Source: an uncultured Alphaproteobacteria bacterium
GTDB taxonomy: Bacteria; Pseudomonadota; Alphaproteobacteria; RF32; CAG-239
DNA length: 11,571 nucleotides
Direction: 5' to 3'
Assembly (NCBI GenBank): GCA_910580155.1
Contig: CAJTWX010000055.1
Location: forward strand, 1-11,571
Part shown: positions 5,990 to 11,571 of the stretch, piece by piece
How positions within the stretch are numbered: position 1 is the first letter of the stretch
Layout: each line of letters opens with the position of its first letter
Notes under the pieces: generated by a model
Database searches by the model: none
What the model was told of the DNA's origin: nothing
Seen by the model: only the letters and a program-made list of their open reading frames with translations
Made by a program: the position numbers and the translations under genes

Positions 5990-6754
5990 ATGACCGAACA
6001 GCAAAACCCGAAAAAACGCAAAATAATCGACTGGAATAAAAAATCCGGCAACGACAGCAGCCGCATCACTAAGCGGATGGAACAGCGGGCCGAGCTTGCA
6101 GACAGCGCCGCCACAACAAACGATGCCGCAACCAAACTCCCGCCGCGCGCCGTTGGCCTGCCACTGCTAAGGTTGAGAAAAAAAATCAAAGAAGTTTATG
6201 ACGAAGAAGACGAAGAGGAATACCCCCCGCTGTTTAATATCGATCTTTTGGGCGAAGAAGAAGAACGCCGTAATGACGAGCAAAAAAACACGGCTCACAT
6301 CGCCAAACAGCAGCTTTTAACCGGCAAACTTAATACGATAATGAGCACCGCGCTTGTTGCCGGAGAAGCTGGTTTAAATCCTAAAATGACCGCAGCAGAT
6401 GTCGAACTTATTAACTCAGCCGAATACGATGTTAAAACTATCCGCCGCCAAACAATGCGCAAAAAAGTGGAAGAGCCGCTGGGCTTAAAAGGTAAATTGC
6501 CCGAAAAAGGCTTAAAAAAATCCGTTAAAGCCATCCAAAAAGCCCAAAAAGAACTCCCCGAAGACGCATTGCAGGGTTTCCCCGCAGAGGAACTGGATGA
6601 TATTATTGAGCTTGATAAAGAAGATATGGCCAAGCTCATCTTAAAGAAATCCGGCCGCGACGCCCCGAAAAAGAAATTATCCGACATCGCTAAAGGGCTA
6701 AATCAATTTAAAAATTTTGAAAATAACGAAACAAATGACAAAGAAAATGCCTGA
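5990..6754 (+). CDS. Charged hypothetical protein
   Basis: I do not recognise this 254-aa protein. It has no signal peptide or membrane helix. Residues 1-32 are strongly basic (KKRKIIDWNKK), an acidic patch YDEEDEEEYPPLF follows at about 67-79 and more acid at 88-94, and the C-terminal half is rich in Lys, Glu and Leu (GLKGKLPEKGLKKSVKAIQKAQKELPEDALQG in part, then EELDDIIELDKEDMAKLILKK). Much of it is probably disordered or helical, which fits an adaptor or nucleic-acid-associated protein, but that is a guess. GGAGG is 7 bases before the ATG. A weak promoter-like pair, TTGCGT-N17-CATAAT, lies at 5937-5965. It is 58 bases after the PAS gene and before a new promoter. Confidence 0.7.
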   Translation: MTEQQNPKKRKIIDWNKKSGNDSSRITKRMEQRAELADSAATTNDAATKLPPRAVGLPLLRLRKKIKEVYDEEDEEEYPPLFNIDLLGEEEERRNDEQKNTAHIAKQQLLTGKLNTIMSTALVAGEAGLNPKMTAADVELINSAEYDVKTIRRQTMRKKVEEPLGLKGKLPEKGLKKSVKAIQKAQKELPEDALQGFPAEELDDIIELDKEDMAKLILKKSGRDAPKKKLSDIAKGLNQFKNFENNETNDKENA

Positions 6755-6769
6755 GAACAACAAACATAA

Positions 6770-6798
6770 TTGACACTTTCAAATCTTTGTGGTATCCT
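6770..6798 (+). promoter_or_regulatory. Sigma-70-type promoter of the EIIA-HPr operon
   Basis: TTGACA (6770-6775, perfect), 17 bases, TATCCT (6793-6798, four of six). The start would be near 6805, giving a leader of about 30 bases before the ATG at 6835. It is the best promoter on the plus strand of the first 8 kb. Confidence 0.75.
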
Positions 6799-6834
6799 GA
6801 ATAGCGTTGACAACCGCAAAGCAAAGGCGATATT

Positions 6835-7251
6835 ATGGAAAATCAGTATTATACTTTAATCGAAAAACAGGATTTTTATGAAATCATTGAAAATAAATTT
6901 GGCGAATTAGCCCTGTTTATTGACGCACGCAAAGGCTCGCCTGTTTCCCCGATGATTGAATTTGACGGCAGACAAACCGCATTGTTAAAACGCGATTCCA
7001 ATCTTGCCGTTAAGCTTGAGGGGATAAACACCGAAACGGCATCCGTTTTGGCTGAATCCGAGTTTATTATGGTTGTCGAGTTAAAAGGAGAAACTGTCGA
7101 ACGTGTTTATGGCGTTCCGGTTGAAACAGTTGAAGAATTTTCCTTCAAAGGGCGTCCAACCCGCGCCGACGAGCTTGAGCGTATTAAGAGCAAAAGCGAA
7201 ATTATTGCCGCATTCGGCGCTGTCAAAATCTGGAAAAGCGGAGAAAAATAA
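6835..7251 (+). CDS. Unknown 138-aa protein, first gene of the PTS-methyltransferase operon
   Basis: I do not recognise a family. The protein is soluble, with no signal peptide or membrane helix, and looks alpha/beta: strand-like stretches such as ELALFIDARKG (24-34) and FIMVVELKGETVERVYGVPV (76-95), then a helical region ADELERIKSKSEIIAAFGA. It has no Walker motif, so it is not an HPr kinase, which is a frequent neighbour of EIIA and HPr genes in alphaproteobacteria. AAAGG (6823-6827) precedes the ATG. Its stop overlaps the EIIA start (TAATG, one base shared), so the two are translationally coupled and probably work together. A regulatory or partner role in the phosphotransferase chain is inferred from position only. 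Confidence 0.8.
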   Translation: MENQYYTLIEKQDFYEIIENKFGELALFIDARKGSPVSPMIEFDGRQTALLKRDSNLAVKLEGINTETASVLAESEFIMVVELKGETVERVYGVPVETVEEFSFKGRPTRADELERIKSKSEIIAAFGAVKIWKSGEK

Positions 7252-7649
7252 TGATAGGTATTGTGTTAGTAACGCACGGCAAGCTCGCTGACGAATTTTT
7301 GTCGGCAATGCAACACGTCGTCGGTCATCAAGAGCAAATCGCCACCGCCTGTATCGGTCCGAGCGACGATATGAACGAGCGCCGTGAAGATATTATGGCC
7401 AAAGTAAAAACCGTAGACAGCGGCGACGGCGTGATTGTCTTAACAGATATGTTTGGCGGCACTCCCTCAAACCTTGCAATTTCCATTATGGACAAGGCCA
7501 ATATAGAAGTTATCGCCGGCATCAATCTGCCGATGCTCGTAAAGCTTAACGCTTTGCGCAAGGAAAAGAACCTCAAAGAAGCGGTTAGCGGTGCCAAAGA
7601 AGCCGGCATCAAATATATTACCATTGCCTCTGAACTGTTGGGAAAATAA
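7251..7649 (+). CDS. Mannose-family PTS EIIA protein
   Basis: This is a stand-alone EIIA of the mannose-sorbose family (132 aa) that accepts phosphate from HPr on a histidine. The N-terminus MIGIVLVTHGKLA carries the phospho-acceptor H9, and the second conserved site is VLTDMFGGTPSNLA (about 62-75). There are no IIB, IIC or IID domains here, so it is more likely regulatory than part of a sugar transporter. In alphaproteobacteria such an EIIA is encoded beside HPr and often HPr kinase, and forms part of a regulatory phosphorelay fed by EI-Ntr. It overlaps the upstream gene by one base and lies 3 bases before HPr. Confidence 0.92.
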   Translation: MIGIVLVTHGKLADEFLSAMQHVVGHQEQIATACIGPSDDMNERREDIMAKVKTVDSGDGVIVLTDMFGGTPSNLAISIMDKANIEVIAGINLPMLVKLNALRKEKNLKEAVSGAKEAGIKYITIASELLGK

Positions 7650-7652
7650 AAG

Positions 7653-7931
7653 ATGAACGATAAAATCAGCACCGAACTGAAAATCATTAACGAACGCGGA
7701 CTGCACGCAAGAGCCGCCGCAAACTTTGTTAAAACAATTGAAAATCTGGATGCCGTTGTTGAGGTTGAACGCCTCGGGCAATGCGTCGGCGGCTGCTCGA
7801 TTATGGGCTTGATGATGTTAGCCGCAGGCAAAGGCACCACCATCAAAGTATCGGCAAGCGGCAAAGAAGCAGAAAAAGCCCTCTCCGCCCTGACCACCCT
7901 TATCAATAACAAATTCGGCGAGGAAAAATGA
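7653..7931 (+). CDS. HPr phosphocarrier protein (regulatory PTS type)
   Basis: HPr carries phosphate from enzyme I to EIIA proteins in the cytoplasm. The active-site segment ERGLHARAAANFV contains H18 (classical His15). The regulatory-serine region GGCSIMGLMMLAAGKG contains S49 (classical Ser46), so the site for HPr kinase is kept although no kinase gene is in the window. At 92 aa it has normal length. The start has no strong ribosome site and is 3 bases after the EIIA stop, suggesting coupling. Its last codons overlap the methyltransferase start (ATGA, 7928-7931). Enzyme I is not in the window. Confidence 0.95.
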   Translation: MNDKISTELKIINERGLHARAAANFVKTIENLDAVVEVERLGQCVGGCSIMGLMMLAAGKGTTIKVSASGKEAEKALSALTTLINNKFGEEK

Positions 7932-8860
7932 GCAGCACCCCTGCCCCGCGTAATAAAACGATTATCTTAAACAACGAGGAAATCAACGAATATTCCTCCC
8001 GCGCCATAACGCTTAAGAAAAAAGCCGCTTTAAAAGATATAATCGACCGCACAATATGGCAGGATACATTTGAAGCCTTAAAACTCCTTCCTGCAAACTT
8101 CGCAGATTTGGTCGTGGTTGACCCGCCGTACAATCTTACCAAAAAATTCGGCACCAAAGAATTTAAATCGATGGACTGGAACGAATACAAGCGCTGGATG
8201 GATAAATGGCTCGCTGAAGTGTTCATTTCTCTCAAACCCAACGGCAGCTTATACATTTGTTCGGATTGGAACACCTCAATTGCGATTCCCGAAATTGCCG
8301 GCAAATATTTCCTTTTGAAAAACCGTATTACGTGGGAGCGTGAAAAAGGCCGCAGTGCCGGCAATAACTGGAAAAACTGTATGGAAGATATCTGGTTTTT
8401 TACCAAATCGCCAGAATACACATTTAACTTAGACGCCGTCAAGCTCAAACGTCCGGTGCTAGCACCATACAAAGACGATAACGGCATCCCTAAAGACTGG
8501 CAGGAAGACGAAGAAACCGAGGGTGGCAAATTCCGCCTGACAGCCCCGTCTAACCTCTGGACAGATATATCGATTCCGTTTTGGTCAATGGCAGAAAACA
8601 CTCCGCACCCTACTCAAAAGCCCGAAAAGCTGATAGCCAAGCTGATATTAGCCTCCAGCAACGAGGGCGATGTGGTGTTTGACCCGTTTTTAGGCTCGGG
8701 CACAACTTCAGTCACCGCTGCCAAACTCAGACGGCACTATATCGGCATCGAACGCGAAAAAGAGTATGTCGCCGTCGCCGAAAAAAGGCTCGAACGCGCC
8801 AAAGAAGATAACACTATCCAAGGCTACGAAGACGGCGTGTTCAAACTTCGCCACGCTTAA
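7928..8860 (+). CDS. Beta-class site-specific DNA methyltransferase (probably N6-adenine)
   Basis: It would transfer methyl from S-adenosylmethionine to an exocyclic amino group in DNA. The catalytic motif DPPYN is at residues 65-69 and the AdoMet motif DPFLGSGT at 252-259, in the order IV ... I that defines the beta class. HPTQKPEKL (227-235) sits just before, as usual. DPPY favours adenine over N4-cytosine. The segment WEREKGRSAGNNWKNCMEDIWFF (about 136-158) is family-typical. At 310 aa it lacks the C-terminal extension of CcrM, so I do not call it CcrM; the target cannot be read from sequence. No restriction endonuclease is adjacent, so it is an orphan within the window. GAGGAAAA precedes the ATG, which overlaps the HPr stop by 4 bases. 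Confidence 0.9.
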   Translation: MSSTPAPRNKTIILNNEEINEYSSRAITLKKKAALKDIIDRTIWQDTFEALKLLPANFADLVVVDPPYNLTKKFGTKEFKSMDWNEYKRWMDKWLAEVFISLKPNGSLYICSDWNTSIAIPEIAGKYFLLKNRITWEREKGRSAGNNWKNCMEDIWFFTKSPEYTFNLDAVKLKRPVLAPYKDDNGIPKDWQEDEETEGGKFRLTAPSNLWTDISIPFWSMAENTPHPTQKPEKLIAKLILASSNEGDVVFDPFLGSGTTSVTAAKLRRHYIGIEREKEYVAVAEKRLERAKEDNTIQGYEDGVFKLRHA

Positions 8861-8914
8861 GCCACACTTCTCTGCAGACAATCTCCTAAAACAAGCGAAA
8901 AAACAAAAATAGCT

Positions 8915-8951
8915 ATTGAGTTTTGCCACATTTCACCCTATATAGTATAAT
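8915..8951 (+). promoter_or_regulatory. Overlapping sigma-70 and RpoH-type promoters of ftsH
   Basis: Housekeeping type: TTGCCA (8923-8928), 17 bases, perfect TATAAT (8946-8951). Heat-shock type: ATTGAG (8915-8920, four of six to CTTGAC), 16 bases, CCTATAT (8937-8943), a full match to CYTATNT. The 16-base spacing equals that of the grpE promoter. Two start sites about 8 bases apart are expected. A 5-bp hairpin, CCGGC/GCCGG (8959-8980), falls in the leader. Confidence 0.65.
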
Positions 8952-9013
8952 AGTCAATCCGGCAAACACAAAAACGCCGGTCAACACTTTATATCATTAG
9001 GAAACAAAGATAA

Positions 9014-10879
9014 ATGAAACAGGGAAAAAGTATTTTATTATGGCTTGTCGCCTTCATTTTTTTAAGCCTTGCACTCAATGGCTTTAATCCGGAATCACAC
9101 GGCGGCAGCGCCAACACGATTGCCTTCTCCGAGTTTATGGATAATGCGGAAGAAAACCGCGTCCAGTCTGTTACCGTTATCGGCAACGACATTCAGGGAA
9201 CATACACCGACGGCACAAAATTTCAGACTTACGCGCCTTTTGACCCGAATATGGTGGAAAACCTCAGAAAACTCGGTGTAAAGATTGAAGCCCGACCGAT
9301 AGATACATCCGAAAGCACATTCTGGGGCATCCTGATTTCGTGGTTTCCGATGCTGCTCTTAATCGGTGTCTGGATTTTCTTTATGCGTCAGGCAAACTCC
9401 GGCAATAACAAAGCAATGAGCTTCGGCAAATCCCGCGCAAAACTGATAGAAAACACCAAACGTGTCACCTTCGCGGACGTTGCCGGCGCCGACGAAAGCA
9501 AACAAGAATTGGAAGAGATTATTGATTTCTTAAAAGACCCGCAAAAGTTTCAGCGTTTAGGCGGCAAAATTCCGAGAGGCGTTTTGCTCGTAGGCCCTCC
9601 CGGAACAGGCAAGACCTTACTGGCCAAAGCTGTTGCTGGCGAGGCAAACGTTCCTTTTTTCTCCATCTCAGGCTCAGACTTTGTCGAGATGTTTGTCGGC
9701 GTTGGTGCATCCCGCGTACGTGATATGTTTGCCCAAGCCAAGAAAAACGCCCCCTGCCTTTTGTTTATTGACGAGATTGATGCTGTCGGCCGTCACCGCG
9801 GCGCAGGTTTAGGCGGCGGCAATGACGAACGCGAGCAAACCTTAAACCAGCTGCTGGTCGAGATGGATGGTTTTGATGCCAACGAAAATGTTATCTTAAT
9901 CGCCGCCACGAACCGACCGGATGTATTAGACCCCGCACTCCTGCGCCCCGGGCGTTTTGACCGTCAAGTTACGGTTGTTAATCCGGATGTTAAAGGCAGA
10001 GAAGAAATCCTACAGGTACACACACGCAAAGTTCCACTCGGCAAAGATGTTGATTTGAGCATTGTCGCCCGCGGCACCCCCGGCTTTTCCGGTGCGGATT
10101 TGGCAAACCTCGTTAATGAGGCAGCTTTGCTTGCTGCCCGCAAAAACAAACTCAAAGTCAGCTCGGCAGATTTTGATGCCGCCAAAGACAAAGTGCTGAT
10201 GGGTAACGAACGCAAGTCTATGGCAATGGATGAAAAAGAAAAAATGCTGACTGCTTATCACGAAGCCGGTCACGCAATTTGCTCATTAAATGTTAAAGAC
10301 ACTGACCCGATTCACAAAGCCACGATTATCCCCCGCGGCAGAGCGCTGGGGATGGTACAGCAGCTGCCGGAAAAAGACAAATATTCTTACACCCGCGCGC
10401 AAATGCTCTCCCGTTTGGCAATTATGATGGGCGGACGTGTTGCAGAAGAGTTGAAATTCGGTTATGACGCCGTCACATCCGGCGCATCGTCAGACATCAA
10501 CGCCGCCACAAATTTGGCGCGCGCAATGGTCACCGAATGGGGAATGAGCGACATATTAGGCCCGATTCGCTACTCAGAAAACTCAAATGAGGTTTTCCTC
10601 GGGCGTTCGGTCACCCAAAACCAGAATATGAGTGAAGAAACCGCCCGCTTGGTAGATGCAGAAATCAAACGCCTCGTCACCGATGGTTACGAAGAGGCCA
10701 AAAAAATTCTCCAAAAACACAAAAAAGACTGGGAAACTTTGGCTCAGGCACTTATCGAATACGAAACGCTGACTGGTGACGAGATAAAAGCCGTCATTGC
10801 TGGCGAAGTAATTGATAAAAATAAAGACGCCCCTGTGCCCGAAGAAAAACGCACCAAAGCGTCCATCCCCGAGCTTTAA
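9014..10879 (+). CDS. ftsH: ATP-dependent zinc metalloprotease FtsH
   Basis: FtsH is a hexameric inner-membrane AAA+ protease that degrades misfolded membrane proteins and regulators such as the heat-shock sigma factor and LpxC. The 621-aa protein has a first membrane helix (about 7-23), a periplasmic domain, a second helix (about 105-124), the AAA module with Walker A GPPGTGKT (194-201), Walker B LLFIDEID (D253, E254) and the second region of homology ending RPGRFDR, then the protease domain with HEAGH (416-420) and the third zinc ligand D494. All key residues are intact and the C-terminus is slightly shorter than in E. coli (644 aa). AGGA (8999-9002) precedes the ATG. tilS, often upstream in alphaproteobacteria, and folP downstream are not found here. 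It appears to be a single-gene unit. Confidence 0.98.
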   Translation: MKQGKSILLWLVAFIFLSLALNGFNPESHGGSANTIAFSEFMDNAEENRVQSVTVIGNDIQGTYTDGTKFQTYAPFDPNMVENLRKLGVKIEARPIDTSESTFWGILISWFPMLLLIGVWIFFMRQANSGNNKAMSFGKSRAKLIENTKRVTFADVAGADESKQELEEIIDFLKDPQKFQRLGGKIPRGVLLVGPPGTGKTLLAKAVAGEANVPFFSISGSDFVEMFVGVGASRVRDMFAQAKKNAPCLLFIDEIDAVGRHRGAGLGGGNDEREQTLNQLLVEMDGFDANENVILIAATNRPDVLDPALLRPGRFDRQVTVVNPDVKGREEILQVHTRKVPLGKDVDLSIVARGTPGFSGADLANLVNEAALLAARKNKLKVSSADFDAAKDKVLMGNERKSMAMDEKEKMLTAYHEAGHAICSLNVKDTDPIHKATIIPRGRALGMVQQLPEKDKYSYTRAQMLSRLAIMMGGRVAEELKFGYDAVTSGASSDINAATNLARAMVTEWGMSDILGPIRYSENSNEVFLGRSVTQNQNMSEETARLVDAEIKRLVTDGYEEAKKILQKHKKDWETLAQALIEYETLTGDEIKAVIAGEVIDKNKDAPVPEEKRTKASIPEL

Positions 10880-10885
10880 CATCAG

Positions 10886-10915
10886 CCCCCCGATAACTCG
10901 GGGGGGTTCTTTTTT
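10886..10915 (+). terminator. Strong intrinsic terminator after ftsH
   Basis: CCCCCCGA (10886-10893), loop TAAC, TCGGGGGG (10898-10905) form a perfect 8-bp stem, followed after one G by TTCTTTTTT (10907-10915). It starts 6 bases past the ftsH stop. Confidence 0.93.
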
Positions 10916-11087
10916 ACCCTCCCCCTCTACCGCAGATTATCAAGCTATCTCCCTCTTTTTAACGTCATCCCCCAGAGCAAAGCCCCTCCAAGGAAACTCA
11001 CGCCACAGGAGCTTCCCACTGCCGCCCGTAGCGCTGCCACCAATCCACAAACCAGTGACACAGTCACACAATACCATACTTTTAACA
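10916..11087. other. Non-coding stretch between ftsH terminator and intergenic repeat
   Basis: I see no gene here. The reading frame crossing it starts inside ftsH and has no ribosome site. The sequence is pyrimidine-rich at its left and holds a small hairpin, GTGAC-ACA-GTCAC (11055-11067). It is probably degenerate repeat sequence. Confidence 0.4.
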
Positions 11088-11119
11088 AATTGCCACGTCG
11101 CTTCGCTCCTCGCAATGAC
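11088..11119. repeat. Second copy of the GATTGCCACG...CGCAATGAC intergenic repeat
   Basis: ATTGCCACGTCG (11089-11100), CTTCG, CTCCTCGCAATGAC (11106-11119) matches 298-346 in both flanks but has a 5-base rather than about 23-base centre. The unit is itself partly palindromic (GTCATTGCGAG in reverse complement at its end). Confidence 0.65.
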
Positions 11120-11140
11120 TGGCAGGAAAGATAAAAAAAC

Positions 11141-11172
11141 TGCTTAAAAAAAACGCCCCTTTTTTTTAAGCA
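11141..11172. repeat. Perfect 13-bp A8/T8 inverted repeat with GC loop
   Basis: TGCTTAAAAAAAA (11141-11153), CGCCCC, TTTTTTTTAAGCA (11160-11172). The arms are perfect but the stem is AT-only next to the loop, so it is not a normal terminator. Its centre, AAACGCCCCTTTTTTT (11151-11166), is exactly complementary to 11244-11259. Confidence 0.65.
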
Positions 11173-11209
11173 ACTTCCCTAATACAAAATATATTATATA
11201 ATCAAAAGG

Positions 11210-11225
11210 TTAACAAATCATTAAC
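11210..11225 (+). promoter_or_regulatory. CtrA-type binding site
   Basis: TTAA (11210-11213), 7 bases, TTAAC (11221-11225) is an exact match to the TTAA-N7-TTAAC box bound by CtrA, the alphaproteobacterial cell-cycle response regulator that also controls pili and motility genes. It lies about 95 bases upstream of the pilin-like gene and 11 bases before a possible -35 (TTGCCC, 11237-11242). A TATAAT at 11197-11202 just upstream lacks a matching -35. Confidence 0.5.
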
Positions 11226-11236
11226 TTTCATTAAAT

Positions 11237-11264
11237 TTGCCCCAAAAAAAGGGGCGTTTAAAAT
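11237..11264 (+). promoter_or_regulatory. Possible promoter of the pilin-like gene with a hairpin in its spacer
   Basis: TTGCCC (11237-11242), 16 bases, TAAAAT (11259-11264, five of six). Hairpin GCCCC-A7-GGGGC (11239-11255) overlaps the -35 and spacer. The gene starts 57 bases downstream of the -10. The call is tentative because the -35 matches only four of six. Confidence 0.35.
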
Positions 11265-11320
11265 ACGCAACCCATTGAAAAAGCTACTTAAATAATACAA
11301 TTTCATGAAAGGAAACAAAT

Positions 11321-11571
11321 ATGAGAAATTTCAAGAAAATATTGATACTGTGCTCATTGGCACTTGTATTGACAGTAATCTTTGCAGATGCGTCTTTCGC
11401 GCAAACCGCCACCGGTGGTGGCAATAATGGTTTAATGAACGTTGCTGCCGGTAAAGCCGTAAGAATCTTCAATCACGTTAAAATGATTATTTTTGTAGTT
11501 GGTGGTTTCGGTTTGGTCGGTATCGCATTCCAGGCTATTTTTGGTAAAGTAAAATGGACTTGGTTTGCGGG
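11321..11571 (+). CDS. TrbC/VirB2-type pilin-like protein, 3' end cut by window
   Basis: Partial: 83 codons are visible and the frame is open at the edge. The N-terminus is a signal peptide (MRNFKK, hydrophobic core, likely cleavage after ASFA near residue 27). A Gly/Asn-rich stretch follows, then an amphipathic region (MNVAAGKAVRIFNHV), a membrane helix (MIIFVVGGFGLVGIAFQAIFG), a short basic turn KVKWTW and the start of a second hydrophobic segment. Cleaved signal plus two membrane helices around a short basic loop is the VirB2/TrbC layout, the major pilin of type IV secretion and conjugation systems. The ribosome site is GAAAGG (11307-11312). Other VirB genes would be expected just beyond the window. 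Small phage-like membrane proteins can look similar. Confidence 0.65.
   Translation, partial: MRNFKKILILCSLALVLTVIFADASFAQTATGGGNNGLMNVAAGKAVRIFNHVKMIIFVVGGFGLVGIAFQAIFGKVKWTWFA

Noticed and set aside
7328..7912. 194-aa minus-strand frame across EIIA and HPr
   Set aside because: It is antisense to two clearly recognised coupled genes and has no ribosome site or family motif.
7928..8860. CcrM, the GANTC cell-cycle methyltransferase
   Set aside because: The DPPYN motif is shared by the class, but the downstream sequence differs from CcrM and its C-terminal region is missing.
10812..11147. 111-aa plus-strand frame running from the ftsH 3' end through its terminator
   Set aside because: It starts inside ftsH in another frame, crosses a strong terminator and a known repeat, and lacks a ribosome site.
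11141..11172. Bidirectional intrinsic terminator
   Set aside because: The stem is almost all A-T with the GC bases in the loop, unlike the strong terminators at 1804-1832 and 10886-10915.

Overview
The window looks like the chromosome of an alphaproteobacterium, probably host-associated. This rests on gene order and regulatory motifs, not on a database match. The ihfB / LapA-like / accD order is an alphaproteobacterial arrangement, two promoters fit the alphaproteobacterial RpoH consensus, a perfect TTAA-N7-TTAAC CtrA-type box is present, and a mannose-family EIIA gene sits next to HPr. Base composition is moderate to AT-leaning, and genes are tightly packed except for two repeat-rich gaps.

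Left end (1-600): there is no protein gene. A minus-strand unit has a strong promoter, about 160 nt of sequence that folds into a long bulged hairpin, and an intrinsic terminator; I read it as a structured small RNA, possibly 6S-like. Next to it lie several palindromic intergenic repeats, one of which runs into the grpE stop codon.

Minus-strand block (595-4190): grpE (heat-shock nucleotide-exchange factor) has an RpoH-like promoter. A small secreted His-rich protein follows. Then comes tsaB - ihfB - LapA-like - accD, read right to left and closed by a terminator. The trp genes that often lie between the LapA-like gene and accD in related bacteria are absent here.

Plus-strand block (4309-8860): a membrane-anchored multi-PAS protein without a kinase domain and an unrecognised charged protein come first. 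A good sigma-70 promoter then drives a compact four-gene operon: an unknown 138-aa protein, a mannose-type EIIA, HPr, and a beta-class DNA methyltransferase. The joints in that operon are TAATG, 3 nt and ATGA, so the methyltransferase appears translationally coupled to a regulatory phosphotransferase chain.

Right end (8861-11571): ftsH has overlapping housekeeping-like and heat-shock-like promoters and a very strong terminator. A roughly 400-bp gap follows with another copy of the intergenic repeat, unusual competing inverted repeats and the CtrA-type box. It leads into a gene cut by the window edge that looks like a TrbC/VirB2-type conjugation/secretion pilin and may open a type IV secretion locus.
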